A DNA stretch of 64,000 bases from Luedemannella flava (GTDB taxonomy: Bacteria > Actinomycetota > Actinomycetes > Mycobacteriales > Micromonosporaceae), in contig NZ_BAAALT010000111.1 in assembly GCF_039528515.1 (NCBI RefSeq), forward strand, positions 16,521-80,520, in the 5' to 3' direction. How positions within the stretch are numbered: position 1 is the first letter of the stretch; every line of letters starts with the position of its first letter. Under the pieces are notes generated by a model. The model was given only the letters and a program-made list of their open reading frames with translations, had not been told where the DNA came from and ran no database searches. A program made the position numbers and the translations under genes. Shown piece by piece: positions 25,525 through 33,829 of the stretch.

Positions 25525-25887
25525 ATGGCCCGCACACTCATCGTCAAGGCGACCGCCGGCGAGGACTCGCCGGAACGCTGCTCACAGGCCTTCACCGTGG
25601 CCGCCACGGCGATCTCCGCCGGGGCGACCGTCTCCCTGTGGCTCACCGGGGAGTCGGCCTGGCTCGCCGTCCCCGGCCGCGCGGAGAAGTTCGACCTCCC
25701 GCACTCCGCCCCCCTGTCCGACCTGCTCGGCATCCTGCTCTCCGCCGGCACCGTGACCGTGTGCACCCAGTGCGCGGCCCGTCGCGGCCTCACGCAGGAT
25801 CAACTTCTGCCGGGGGTACGCATCGCCGGGGCGGCCGTCTTCGTCGAGGAGTGCCTGGCCGACGGCGCGCAGGCGCTGGTGTACTAG
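25525..25887 (+). CDS. DsrE family protein
   Basis: The 120-residue protein belongs to the DsrE/YchN-like fold family. It keeps the central VTVCTQCAARRGL segment (about residues 76-88) with two Cys residues that could carry sulfur or bind metal. Relatives relay sulfane sulfur; others have no known role. TATGCT ends 6 nt before ATG 25525. The sulfurtransferase operon 4 kb away gives a loose sulfur context. Confidence 0.82.
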   Translation: MARTLIVKATAGEDSPERCSQAFTVAATAISAGATVSLWLTGESAWLAVPGRAEKFDLPHSAPLSDLLGILLSAGTVTVCTQCAARRGLTQDQLLPGVRIAGAAVFVEECLADGAQALVY

Positions 25888-25930
25888 GTCCGGTTGCGGC
25901 CGCTCGCGGGGTCCTGGACGATCTACCGCC

Positions 25931-26326
25931 GTGAACGAATTGTCCTCTCAACCGCTCCCGCAGCGCACGCGGCCGGGCGCCGTTCTGGCCGCGACGATCC
26001 TGCTCGTCATCTCGGGCGTGCTCGGCCTGGTCGGCATCACGCTGCTCACGTTCCTCCTGGAGGACACGTCGCCGGCCGACCTTGTGCTGCTGCTCGTGGT
26101 GCCGGGCGTCGCCTCGGTCGCCAACCTGATCCTCGCGGTGCTGCTGTTCCGTGGGGTGTCCTGGGCGCGCATCACACTCATCGTGTTGATCATCGCGAAC
26201 ATCGTGCTCACGATCATCTCGGCGTTGGTCGACCCGAGCGGGATCTGCCTGTCGCTCGTGTTCAACATCGTCCTGCTCGTCCTGCTGTTCCGCGAGGACG
26301 TCAAGGACTGGTGCTACCCCTACTGA
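25931..26326 (+). CDS. Small four-helix membrane protein
   Basis: The 131-residue protein consists almost entirely of hydrophobic helices at about residues 17-42, 50-75, 80-103 and 105-123, with a short polar N-terminus. I do not recognise the family. GTG 25931 has a GACGAT hexamer 8 nt upstream, a weak promoter match. Its last 7 bp overlap the stop of the convergent multicopper oxidase gene. Confidence 0.6.
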   Translation: MNELSSQPLPQRTRPGAVLAATILLVISGVLGLVGITLLTFLLEDTSPADLVLLLVVPGVASVANLILAVLLFRGVSWARITLIVLIIANIVLTIISALVDPSGICLSLVFNIVLLVLLFREDVKDWCYPY

Positions 26327-27774
26327 TCGACCACCACGAACTGGCCCATCATGCCCTGGTCCTCGTGCTTGAGGACGTGGCAGTGGAACATGTAGGCCCG
26401 GTTCGGGTCGGCGTAGTCCCGGAACGCCATGATGATCTCGTACGTGACATCGCCGCGTAGGTAGATCGTGTCCTTCCAGCCCCGCAGCTCGGCCGGCGGC
26501 TCCTTGCCGCCGACCGACAGCACCTGGAACTGCACGTCGTGCACGTGGAACGTGTGCGGCTGGCCGTCGGCGTTGCGTACCCGCCAGACCTCGACCGTGT
26601 CCTTCACGACCCGCGCGTCCACCCGCGACATGCTCATCGACTGACCGTTGATCTTCGTGTCGGCCAGCGAGAAGTCGCGGGTGCGCGTCGCGGCCGCGCG
26701 GTCGAACCGCGGCACGTCGACCAGGCGGGCCGGCACCGGCTTCGTCGCCCGCAGCGTGGCCGCCGCCCGCAGCTGGAGGATGTCGAGCGTGTCATGGCCG
26801 CCGGAGATCCGGTCGCTGAGCGCGCCCGCGCCCAGCGTCGGCGGCGTACTGCGCAGCACGACCCGCTCCCCCGGCCGCACCGCGACGACGATCTCGGCGC
26901 GCTCGCCCGGCGACAGCATCACCCGCCGCGTGGTCACCGGCGCGGCCAACAGGCCACCGTCCGTGCCGACCAGGTCGTACTCCCGGTTGTCGGCGAAGCC
27001 GAAGTCGTAGACGCGCGCGTTGGAGGCGTTGAGCAGGCGCAGCCGGACCCGGTCCGTGGTGACGTCGAGGAACGCCGCGGCGGTGCCGTTGACGACGACC
27101 GTGTCGCCGAGAATGCCGATGGCGCCGAAGACGCCGCCGCGACCCTTGAGGTGGTCGCCGTCGAAGTTCTTGTCCTGCACGATGACGGGCACGTCGTCCA
27201 CGCCGTACTCGTGAGGCAGGGCCGCCACGTCGGTCGCCGGGTCGTCGAGGATGAACATCCCCGCGAGCCCCTGGTACGTCTGGTTGGCGGTAGAGCCGTG
27301 CGGATGCGGGTGGTACCACAGCGTCGCCGCCGGCTGGTTGATCCGCCAGGTCGGCGACCACGTCCCAGGGGCGTCGACCATGCGCAGCGGGCCGCCGTCC
27401 GCCTCGGCCGGCAGGTGCATGCCGTGCCAGTGCACGGTCGTCGCCTCGGTCAGTCTGTTGTGGACGTTGACGACGACCTCCTCGCCGCGCTTGGCGCGCA
27501 GCGTCGGCCCGAGGTAGTCGCCGTTGAACCCCCACGTCGCGACGGGCCCGTTGCCGAAGTCGTGCCGCCCGCGCCGCGCCGTCAGCTCGAAGACCCGCCG
27601 GCCGCGCTCGTCGAGCCGTGACGGCGCGAGCGCCGGCACCGCGAGCGGCCGGACAAAATCGACTTTCCCGGCGGTGTTGTGCTCCAGACCCTGCCACGTC
27701 CACACGGCCGCCGCGCTGCCACCTCCGCACAACAGGAACAACACAGCAAAACCCACCACGAGTACGCGCCGCAC
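26320..27774 (-). CDS. Multicopper oxidase
   Basis: The protein of about 484 residues has an N-terminal signal-anchor helix and three cupredoxin domains. All copper motifs are present: HWHG and HPHPHG in domain one, HTFHVHDVQF and the type 1 site FHCHVLKHEDQGMM at the C-terminus. Such enzymes oxidise Cu(I), Fe(II), Mn(II) or phenols outside the cell with O2. Met residues near the end resemble CueO/SufI types. GTG 27774 is chosen because GGGAGGGG lies 7 nt upstream; a TTG at 27792 is possible but sits before that site. Confidence 0.92.
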   Translation of the reverse strand: MRRVLVVGFAVLFLLCGGGSAAAVWTWQGLEHNTAGKVDFVRPLAVPALAPSRLDERGRRVFELTARRGRHDFGNGPVATWGFNGDYLGPTLRAKRGEEVVVNVHNRLTEATTVHWHGMHLPAEADGGPLRMVDAPGTWSPTWRINQPAATLWYHPHPHGSTANQTYQGLAGMFILDDPATDVAALPHEYGVDDVPVIVQDKNFDGDHLKGRGGVFGAIGILGDTVVVNGTAAAFLDVTTDRVRLRLLNASNARVYDFGFADNREYDLVGTDGGLLAAPVTTRRVMLSPGERAEIVVAVRPGERVVLRSTPPTLGAGALSDRISGGHDTLDILQLRAAATLRATKPVPARLVDVPRFDRAAATRTRDFSLADTKINGQSMSMSRVDARVVKDTVEVWRVRNADGQPHTFHVHDVQFQVLSVGGKEPPAELRGWKDTIYLRGDVTYEIIMAFRDYADPNRAYMFHCHVLKHEDQGMMGQFVVVDQ

Positions 27775-28017
27775 CGCCCGACCCCTCCCCAATGCGTGTC
27801 AGGCATGCAGCGTGCCGGCGCGTCCCCGCCAAGGTCGATACCGCGAGGCGGATCCCGGGGCTAAACGGGTGTCCCACCTAGGGACGTCCCCTGTGCCCCC
27901 TCAGGGCACCTCCGGGCCGCGCCGCGGATCCGTATGGGTCTTGGGAGCCTTGCCGTCCTATAGGCCGTTGTCGACCCCAAGATCCGGCGAGTTGCCGCCC
28001 GGTCGGGTGACGTTCGG
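27775..28017. other. Non-coding gap with palindromes
   Basis: No gene is visible. The gap holds a GGGACGTCCC palindrome (27881-27890), a 6-bp hairpin with a 5-nt loop (27893-27909), and a CCTATAGG palindrome inside a 7-bp TCTTGGG/CCCAAGA inverted repeat. These could include the terminator of the gene at 28018. Confidence 0.45.
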
Positions 28018-29037
28018 TCAGCAGGTGGTGGTGGCGGCGACCGTGAGGGTGGCGTCCGTGGTGCGGGCCGAGAGGGAGAGGGTGGGATTGCGCCAGGCGA
28101 CGCGGTCGGGAGCCGCCACGACCGGGGAGGTCACCGTGGCCGCCAGGGCCGTGTCCAGGGCGCGCGGGGCGGTGGCGGCCGGCGCGGTCGCGGCGACCGT
28201 CCACAGCGGACGGCCGTTCGGGCAGGTGAGGGCCGTGGAGTGCCAGGTGGCGTCCCGGGCGCCGAGGGCGGTGAGGACGTCGGTCACGGCGGCGCGCGCC
28301 TCGGCCGGCGGGTCGGTCGGCTCGGCGAGGTCGCCGTCGCGCTGCCGGCAGCCGGTGTCAACGACGAGACGCACCAGGCCGGGGCCTATGGACGTGCCGG
28401 TGAGCGACACGTAGTTGCCGCCGTCGGCGCGCATGCGCGGCGCCTCGGCGGACCCGGCGGCCGCCGCCCGGTAGGCGGCGGGCAGGTTCGCCGCCACCGT
28501 CTGGAGCAGGCGCTGCTCGCCGCCCGGGGACGTGAACAGGTCGATCGTCCGGGAGTACCGCACGCCGCGTCGGGCCACGCTGATGCGGCAGTCGCCGTCG
28601 CTGTCGAAGCCGCCGACGTCGGCGACCGGCCCGCCCGCCGCCGAGGCGCCGGCGGCGGTCAGGACGTCGACGGCGAGCCGGTCCGCGGTGGTCTTGGCCG
28701 ACCCGATCGTGGTCTGCTCCCGATCGGTCGGGCCGTCGTTGCGCACCGACCACAGCGCTCCGGCCGCCAGCACCACGGCCCACACCACGGTGAGGATGAT
28801 CAGCCAGCGCCGCGGCCGGGGCGCCGGCTCCGCCGGCGGGACCACGTAGGAGGGCAACACATAGACCGGCGGCAAGACAGCATCGGCCGGCGCGGTGGGC
28901 GCGACAGGCTCGGCCGGCGCGGTGGGCACCGCAGGCTCGGCCGGCGCGGTGGGCACCGCAGGCNTCGGGGGTTCGACAGGATGGGCCGGTGCGGACGGGT
29001 CGGCCGGGTCGGTGGGCGGGTGGTCGGGGCTGGTCAC
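28018..29037 (-). CDS. Membrane-anchored protein with Pro/Ala-rich N-terminus, unknown function
   Basis: The protein has about 339 residues. A cytoplasmic Pro/Ala/Thr-rich part (residues 1-75) has PAEPAVPTA-type repeats. One transmembrane helix follows near 85-107 and an extracellular domain of about 230 residues, with a few Cys, ends in Cys. I recognise no domain. Base 28964 is N, at the end of a 27-bp tandem repeat (28883-28963); the frame holds if N is one real base. The GTG at 29037 is the best start, but its upstream signals are weak. Confidence 0.6.
   Translation of the reverse strand: MTSPDHPPTDPADPSAPAHPVEPPXPAVPTAPAEPAVPTAPAEPVAPTAPADAVLPPVYVLPSYVVPPAEPAPRPRRWLIILTVVWAVVLAAGALWSVRNDGPTDREQTTIGSAKTTADRLAVDVLTAAGASAAGGPVADVGGFDSDGDCRISVARRGVRYSRTIDLFTSPGGEQRLLQTVAANLPAAYRAAAAGSAEAPRMRADGGNYVSLTGTSIGPGLVRLVVDTGCRQRDGDLAEPTDPPAEARAAVTDVLTALGARDATWHSTALTCPNGRPLWTVAATAPAATAPRALDTALAATVTSPVVAAPDRVAWRNPTLSLSARTTDATLTVAATTTC
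28883..28963. repeat. 27-bp tandem repeat, three copies, ending at an N
   Basis: Three 27-bp units start at 28883, 28910 and 28937; the last two are identical. They encode a nine-residue Pro/Ala/Glu repeat. The ambiguous base at 28964 comes directly after the third copy, which suggests an assembly uncertainty about copy number. Confidence 0.75.
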
Positions 29038-29065
29038 CGCGACATCTTCGCAGGCCCGGAGACAA

Positions 29066-29107
29066 CTGTGGCGGCCGCAGGCCCAACCGGGCCCGCGACC
29101 GCCACAG
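29066..29107 (-). terminator. Hairpin after the sulfurtransferase operon
   Basis: A perfect 9-bp stem (29066-29074 with 29099-29107) contains an inner GGCCC/GGGCC stem. It begins 16 nt after the DUF1416 stop on the minus strand and is the likely operon terminator. Confidence 0.65.
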
Positions 29108-29122
29108 GGCGTTGCTCGGAGA

Positions 29123-29449
29123 TCACTCCGCGGCGACCGCCAGGGCCACCTCGTTGATGCCCCGGTCAGCGGTGACGACGGTGTCCCCGTTTCCGTGGCG
29201 CGACAGGGCGCGCAGTGTCCAGGTGCCGGGGGCCGCGAAGAAACGGAACTGCCCCAGCGGCGAGGTGACCACCTCTGCCGTGAACTCACCGGAACCGTCG
29301 AGCAGGCGCACGTACGCGCCGGCCACCGGCTCCTCGCCGGCGCGGACGACGCCGGTGATCACGGTCTCCTTCTCGACGTCAACGCTCGCCGGAATCGGCG
29401 CGGACTGCGCGGGCGCGCCGCAACCCAGAGAATTGCTGCTCATCGTCAC
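29123..29449 (-). CDS. DUF1416 protein (SseC-like)
   Basis: The 108-residue protein is the usual partner of actinobacterial thiosulfate sulfurtransferases (SseC1/SseC2 in M. tuberculosis). It begins with a short Cys-containing segment and continues as an Ig/carboxypeptidase-regulatory-like beta-sandwich (VITGVVRAGEEPVAGAYVRLLD, about residues 30-51). Its biochemical role is unknown. It starts 8 nt after the sulfurtransferase gene and shares its leader-controlled operon. Confidence 0.88.
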   Translation of the reverse strand: MTMSSNSLGCGAPAQSAPIPASVDVEKETVITGVVRAGEEPVAGAYVRLLDGSGEFTAEVVTSPLGQFRFFAAPGTWTLRALSRHGNGDTVVTADRGINEVALAVAAE

Positions 29450-29457
29450 CGTCTCCC

Positions 29458-30306
29458 TCAGGCCTTGCCGGGCTCGTCACCGAGCGCGACGGGCACGCCG
29501 ACCAGCGAGCCGTACTCGGTCCACGATCCGTCGTAGTTCTTCACGTTCTCGTGGCCCAGGATCTCCTTGAGCACGAACCAGGTGTGCGAGGAACGCTCGC
29601 CGATGCGGCAGTACGCGATGGTGTCCTTGCTGCCGTCGAGGCCCGCGTCGCCGTAGATCTTGGCCAGCTCGTCGTCGGACTTGAAGGTGCCGTCCTCGTT
29701 GGCCGCCTTCGACCACGGCACGGAGATCGCGGTCGGGATGTGGCCGGCGCGCTGCGCCTGCTCCTGCGGCAGGTGGGCGGGGGCGAGCAGCCGGCCCGCG
29801 TACTCGTCGGGGGAACGCACGTCGACCAGGTTCTTGGCGCCGATCGCGGAGACCACCTCGTCGCGGAACGCACGGATCGACAGGTCGGGGTCGCTGGCCT
29901 GGTAGTTCGTGGCCTCGCGGGACACCGGGTCGCCGACCAGCGGCCGGTTGTCCAGCTCCCACTTCTTGCGGCCACCGTCGAGCAGCTTCACGTCGCCGTG
30001 GCCGTACAGCTTGAAGTACCAGTACGCGTACGCGGCGAACCAGTTGTTGTTGCCGCCGTACAGGATGACCTGGTCGTCGTTGGCGACGCCCCGCTCGGAC
30101 AGGAGCGCGGCGAACTGCTCCTTGTTGACGAAGTCGCGGCGGATCGGGTCCTGGAGGTCCTGCTTCCAGTCCAGCTTGATCGCGCCGGGGATGTGGGCGG
30201 CGTCGTACGCCGACGTGTCCTCGTCGACCTCGACGAAGACGACGCCGGGGGCGCCGAGGTTCTTCTCGGCCCAGTCGGCCGAGACGAGCGCGCTGTCGCG
30301 ACTCAT
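29458..30306 (-). CDS. Thiosulfate/3-mercaptopyruvate sulfurtransferase
   Basis: The 282-residue protein has two rhodanese domains. The active Cys is in AYCRIGERSSHTWF (about residue 233), and CRIGERS is the form seen in CysA/SseA of actinobacteria. The enzyme moves sulfane sulfur from thiosulfate to cyanide or thiols. ATG 30306 has an AAAGGGAG ribosome binding site. The 145-nt upstream region links it to a cysteine-rich leader peptide, so expression is probably attenuated by cysteine supply. The homologue is CysA2 (Rv0815c). Confidence 0.93.
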   Translation of the reverse strand: MSRDSALVSADWAEKNLGAPGVVFVEVDEDTSAYDAAHIPGAIKLDWKQDLQDPIRRDFVNKEQFAALLSERGVANDDQVILYGGNNNWFAAYAYWYFKLYGHGDVKLLDGGRKKWELDNRPLVGDPVSREATNYQASDPDLSIRAFRDEVVSAIGAKNLVDVRSPDEYAGRLLAPAHLPQEQAQRAGHIPTAISVPWSKAANEDGTFKSDDELAKIYGDAGLDGSKDTIAYCRIGERSSHTWFVLKEILGHENVKNYDGSWTEYGSLVGVPVALGDEPGKA

Positions 30307-30330
30307 TCGTACTCCCTTTGTGGTTGAGAT

Positions 30331-30358
30331 GCGCAGGCGCTCACGGCAGCCCCTGCGC
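30331..30358 (-). promoter_or_regulatory. Hairpin between leader peptide and sulfurtransferase gene
   Basis: A perfect 7-bp stem (GCGCAGG with CCTGCGC) and a 14-nt loop lie just upstream of the AAAGGGAG ribosome binding site. It is the likely expression-platform element of the leader-peptide attenuator. Pairing with other parts of the 145-nt leader would have to be folded to know its alternatives. Confidence 0.5.
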
Positions 30359-30450
30359 GCGAACGTTGTAGGTCCATACGCGTAGGTCTGCGGCGCAACA
30401 GCAAGATCACACCAAGAAAATGGGCAAAGCCTTACCGCCGCCGCCGGAAT

Positions 30451-30525
30451 CTAGCGGCAGCGACACAAGCAGGCGGCCACGCGGCACAGGTCGACCGCGC
30501 GCCTCTTGGTGAGCAGGGTGCCCAT
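30451..30525 (-). CDS. Cysteine-rich leader peptide, Ms5788A-like
   Basis: The 24-codon frame starts MGTLLTKRRAVDL and ends CRVAACLCRCR, with four Cys in the last 11 residues. This matches the cysteine-rich leaderless peptides that attenuate cysA2/sulfur operons in mycobacteria. A TAACCT hexamer (30534-30539) ends 8 nt before ATG 30525, so the mRNA is probably leaderless. When Cys-tRNA is scarce, ribosome stalling on the Cys codons should alter folding of the following 145 nt and raise sulfurtransferase expression. Confidence 0.85.
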   Translation of the reverse strand: MGTLLTKRRAVDLCRVAACLCRCR

Positions 30526-30598
30526 AACGTGGGAGGTTACCAGCAGATGTCGGGACGACCCAACGCCTGGCCGGATGCTGGGAAGCCCCGGCGGAATC

Positions 30599-31387
30599 TC
30601 ACTGCGCGAGCGGGACGTCCTTCGCCGTGGCGGTCACGGCCAGCCCGCCGTCGGTCGCGGCCACCTTCGCCACGGTCAGCCCGAACGGCAGCGGCGGCAC
30701 GGTGAACCCGACGGACAGCTCGTCCTGAAGGTTGTTGATGTAGTCCTCCGCCTCCTGGGGCAGGTCCATGCCCGAGACGGACGCGTCGGAGACCCGGACC
30801 CGGATCTGGTTGCGGACCACGGAGAACGTCGCGGTGGCGGCGACGGGCACCCGCTCGCCGTTGACCTTGGCGGTGCCGGTCACCCGCACGCTCTCGCCGG
30901 CCGGCGCGAAGGTGGCGTCGCCGAAGTCCATCCCGGCGTAGTCCAGCAGCCCGGGCAGCAGGTCCCAGGCGATCGTGGCCACGCCGGTGACCTTCGCGGC
31001 GGTGGCCTTGGGCGACCCGCCCAGGAGGTCGCCGGTCGGCGCCGTCACGTCGTCCGCGTTGATGCGCAGGTTCGACACGCGCACCTTGCCCGAGCGCAGG
31101 TCGTCGATGTCGATGACGATCCGGTCGTAATGACCGTTGGCCACCTGGGTGAGGAACGGGAACCCCTCGATGTCCACGTCCGTGGCGGCCGCGGTGATCT
31201 GCTGCTTGTTCAGTTCCGTCTCGACGACCGACACGAGGCGACTCTCCGCCATGGTGGCGCCCACCCGGTCGGCCACCACGACCAACCCGGCGAGTACGAC
31301 GAGGACGACCAGCAGGCCCAAGCCGAACCCGCGGCGCCGTCGCGGCCTGCGCGGAGTCGCGACCGCCTCGTCCACCGTCGTCACCAT
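30599..31387 (-). CDS. DUF2993 family protein, LmeA-like
   Basis: The 262-residue protein has a basic cytoplasmic tail, a single transmembrane/signal helix at about residues 22-42, and a DUF2993 domain outside. The mycobacterial homologue LmeA (Rv0817c) acts in the periplasm in mannan elongation of lipomannan, and this gene sits in the same block near glnR and mshD. ATG 31387 has a GGGAGG site 6 nt upstream. The actual role in a non-mycobacterial envelope is unknown; lipid binding is the best guess. Confidence 0.85.
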   Translation of the reverse strand: MVTTVDEAVATPRRPRRRRGFGLGLLVVLVVLAGLVVVADRVGATMAESRLVSVVETELNKQQITAAATDVDIEGFPFLTQVANGHYDRIVIDIDDLRSGKVRVSNLRINADDVTAPTGDLLGGSPKATAAKVTGVATIAWDLLPGLLDYAGMDFGDATFAPAGESVRVTGTAKVNGERVPVAATATFSVVRNQIRVRVSDASVSGMDLPQEAEDYINNLQDELSVGFTVPPLPFGLTVAKVAATDGGLAVTATAKDVPLAQ

Positions 31388-31430
31388 GCCTCGCCTCCCT
31401 GCGGGCGCCCCGCTGAGAAGGATGCCCGAT

Positions 31431-32573
31431 TCAGTTAAGGATGACACCCACCACGTAGGAGGCCGGCGCGGCGAGCGCGAACGCCGCCAACGGGCCCTGC
31501 ATGTGCCGGGCGAGCCACATGAACGGCACCTCGCCTTCGAGCCGGCGGCCCGCCTCGGCGTACCCCGTGCCGAGGTCCACCACGACCGCGACCAGCGCCG
31601 CGGCCATGCCGGCGGCCGCGCCGCCCACCGGGCTGAGCCCGTCGATGTAGGAGCCCACGACCGCGGCGGCCGCGGTGCCCAGCATGGCGCCGACGACCAC
31701 GCCGACCGCGCCGCGCGGCACCTGCGGCGCGAGCCGTGGCGACGGCACGAAGATGTCGCACATCCGCGCCGAGGCCAGCGCGATGCCGGCGGCGATCAGG
31801 CCCGCGTCGAGCACCTGGGTGCCGGCCTTCTGCCGGGACAGCACGATGAGCGCCGCGAAGGCGGCGACGCCCACGACGATCGTCATGCTCACGCCGAGGG
31901 ACTCGGTCAGCCCGGCCCGGCTGTGCCGTCGCACGAGCTGACCGATCACGGCCAGGACGAACGCGCCCGCGATGACGTAACCCAGCGGGGCCAGGGTCGG
32001 CTCGACGGGGAGGTTCACCGAGATGTCGGCGGCCGCGGCGGCGACGAGCCCGACGCCGGCCACGATGAACGGCGCGGGCGGGCGGCTCGCGGCGGTCCAG
32101 GCGACGACGAAGAGCAGCTGCGCCCCGAAGATCACGACGGAGAAGCCGGACCGGTTGGCCTGCGCGCCGAGCACCAGCACGGCGGCCAGGACCAGCGCGA
32201 ACGCGGCGATCGTGAGGGAGAGCAGCCGGCGCACCGGCACCTCGGGGATGTCGAGATCTTCCTCGGGGTCCGGCTCCGGGGCGGGCCGCCGCCGGCGTGG
32301 GCGGGCATCCTCGTCGGTCGACGGGCGACGCTCGAGGCCGCGCCCACCACCGCGACCGCGCGACTCCTCGGCCGGGTCGGCGTCCCACGGGTTCTCCGCG
32401 CCCTCGCCACGGCGGGCGCCGCGCCGACCGGCGGGCGCGTCAGGACGACCGCTGCCGGGCCGCTGCGGGCCGCCGGCGCGCTCGCCGGAGACACGCGATG
32501 TCGCAGCCGCCGGGCGGCCGCCGCCGGATCTCGGCTCGCGGGCACGGTCGTCTGGGCCAGGGCTGGGGAACAC
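31431..32573 (-). CDS. Polytopic membrane protein with disordered N-terminus
   Basis: The 380-residue form has about 130 N-terminal residues rich in Arg, Pro, Gly, Asp and Glu, followed by eight or nine hydrophobic helices. I recognise no family. The start is uncertain: GTG 32573 has CACGAT 6 nt upstream, a weak form of the local promoter, but the frame stays open to 32792, and a GGAGG lies at 32673-32677. It is divergent from glnR and ends 43 nt before the lmeA-like start. Confidence 0.6.
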   Translation of the reverse strand: MFPSPGPDDRAREPRSGGGRPAAATSRVSGERAGGPQRPGSGRPDAPAGRRGARRGEGAENPWDADPAEESRGRGGGRGLERRPSTDEDARPRRRRPAPEPDPEEDLDIPEVPVRRLLSLTIAAFALVLAAVLVLGAQANRSGFSVVIFGAQLLFVVAWTAASRPPAPFIVAGVGLVAAAAADISVNLPVEPTLAPLGYVIAGAFVLAVIGQLVRRHSRAGLTESLGVSMTIVVGVAAFAALIVLSRQKAGTQVLDAGLIAAGIALASARMCDIFVPSPRLAPQVPRGAVGVVVGAMLGTAAAAVVGSYIDGLSPVGGAAAGMAAALVAVVVDLGTGYAEAGRRLEGEVPFMWLARHMQGPLAAFALAAPASYVVGVILN

Positions 32574-32975
32574 GCCCCGATCGTGCCATGCGCCGGCGCG
32601 CCGGACGACCCAGGGCGACCACCAGCGGCGATCGACACGGGACAACACGGACTTTGTGACGACAAACACACACCTCCGTAACCGGGTTACGAGGGAATGA
32701 ATCTCATTATTTGAGAAATCAGGCTTGTATACAGCGACGACGCGGTGGCCCACGTCGGGAAGCGGGCAGGCCAGGACCATGAAACGCCGCACCGCCCGCG
32801 ATCCTCACATCACCACCCCGTGTCGAGTGGGAACGCGGCTACACGGCGGCAACATCCGAACGGTTGAGCTGTGTCCGGGAAGTCGTCAGATAGAGTCTGT
32901 CTGGTATCCACCCGTCAGCGACGCCGGGACTCTCCCGAAAACGGTGTGTTAACACCGCCGACACGGAGGTGACGC
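32574..32975. other. Long divergent regulatory region upstream of glnR
   Basis: No convincing gene is visible. The region contains an A/T-rich stretch (32695-32740), a 15-bp inverted repeat CGTAACC-G-GGTTACG (32677-32691), a TAGAGT hexamer (32891-32896) and a GGAGG ribosome binding site for glnR (32965-32969). The length and repeats suggest regulation of glnR or of the divergent membrane protein. Confidence 0.5.
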
Positions 32976-33722
32976 GTGGAGATCCTGTTGCTAACCACGA
33001 TCAACGGGTCAGCCAACACTGAGGTCCCAACCACCGTCCTGCCCGCCCTTGATCTGCTGCCCCACTCCGTGCGCACGGCCCCTCGGGACGTGCGCGCTCT
33101 TGTTGCGGGCACCAGTCCTGATGTTGTGATCGTCGACGCCCGCGCCGAGCTGGCCGAGGCCCGCGCCACCTGTCGCATGCTGCACGCGACCGGTCTCGGG
33201 GTCCCGCTGCTCGCCGTCGTCGCCGAGGCCGGCCTCGTGGCACTCAACGCCGACTGGGGCATCGACGACGCCATCCTCACCTCCGCCGGCCCCGCCGAGG
33301 TCGAGGCGCGCCTGCGCCTCGCCGTGGGTCGCCTGACCACCGCCGCCGCGGTCGGCAGTGGCCTGATCCGCGCCGGCGAGCTGGCCATCGACCCGGACAC
33401 GTACGCGGCGAAGCTCAAGGGTCGCCCGCTCGACCTGACGTACAAGGAGTTCGAGCTCCTCAAGTTCCTCGCCCAGCACCCCGGCCGGGTCTTCACCCGT
33501 GACCAGCTGCTGCGCGAGGTCTGGGGCTACGACTACTTCGGCGGCACCCGCACGGTCGACGTGCACGTGCGACGCCTGCGCGCCAAGCTCGGCTCGGAAT
33601 ACGAGTCGATGATCGGCACGGTCCGGCAGGTGGGGTACAAGTTCGTGGTCCCTTCCACCCGGTCTCTGCCGGACGCTGACCTCGGGGTGCACCTCCCCGC
33701 GACGCTGCCCGCCTCCGTCTGA
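32976..33722 (+). CDS. glnR: GlnR-type orphan response regulator
   Basis: The 248-residue OmpR-family regulator has an N-terminal receiver (1-120) and a C-terminal winged helix with LTYKEFELLKFLAQHPGRVFTRDQLLREVWGYD and the recognition helix TVDVHVRRLRAKLG (about 150-225). The order with mshD and the N-terminal ELLLLT-like strand match the actinobacterial nitrogen regulator GlnR. The receiver keeps an Asp (VVIVDARA) but lacks the N-terminal acidic pair needed for normal phosphorylation, as in known GlnR. It activates ammonium-assimilation genes elsewhere. GTG 32976 has a GGAGG site with 6-nt spacing. Confidence 0.92.
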   Translation: MEILLLTTINGSANTEVPTTVLPALDLLPHSVRTAPRDVRALVAGTSPDVVIVDARAELAEARATCRMLHATGLGVPLLAVVAEAGLVALNADWGIDDAILTSAGPAEVEARLRLAVGRLTTAAAVGSGLIRAGELAIDPDTYAAKLKGRPLDLTYKEFELLKFLAQHPGRVFTRDQLLREVWGYDYFGGTRTVDVHVRRLRAKLGSEYESMIGTVRQVGYKFVVPSTRSLPDADLGVHLPATLPASV

Positions 33723-33829
33723 GACCGCTCCGCACCACCGAAACACCCCGCGACACCACGTCGGCCGCCGAACCCACCAGTCGGCGCCGACGTCGTCACG
33801 GGCCGCGAACGGCGGCTACGGTTGACGAC

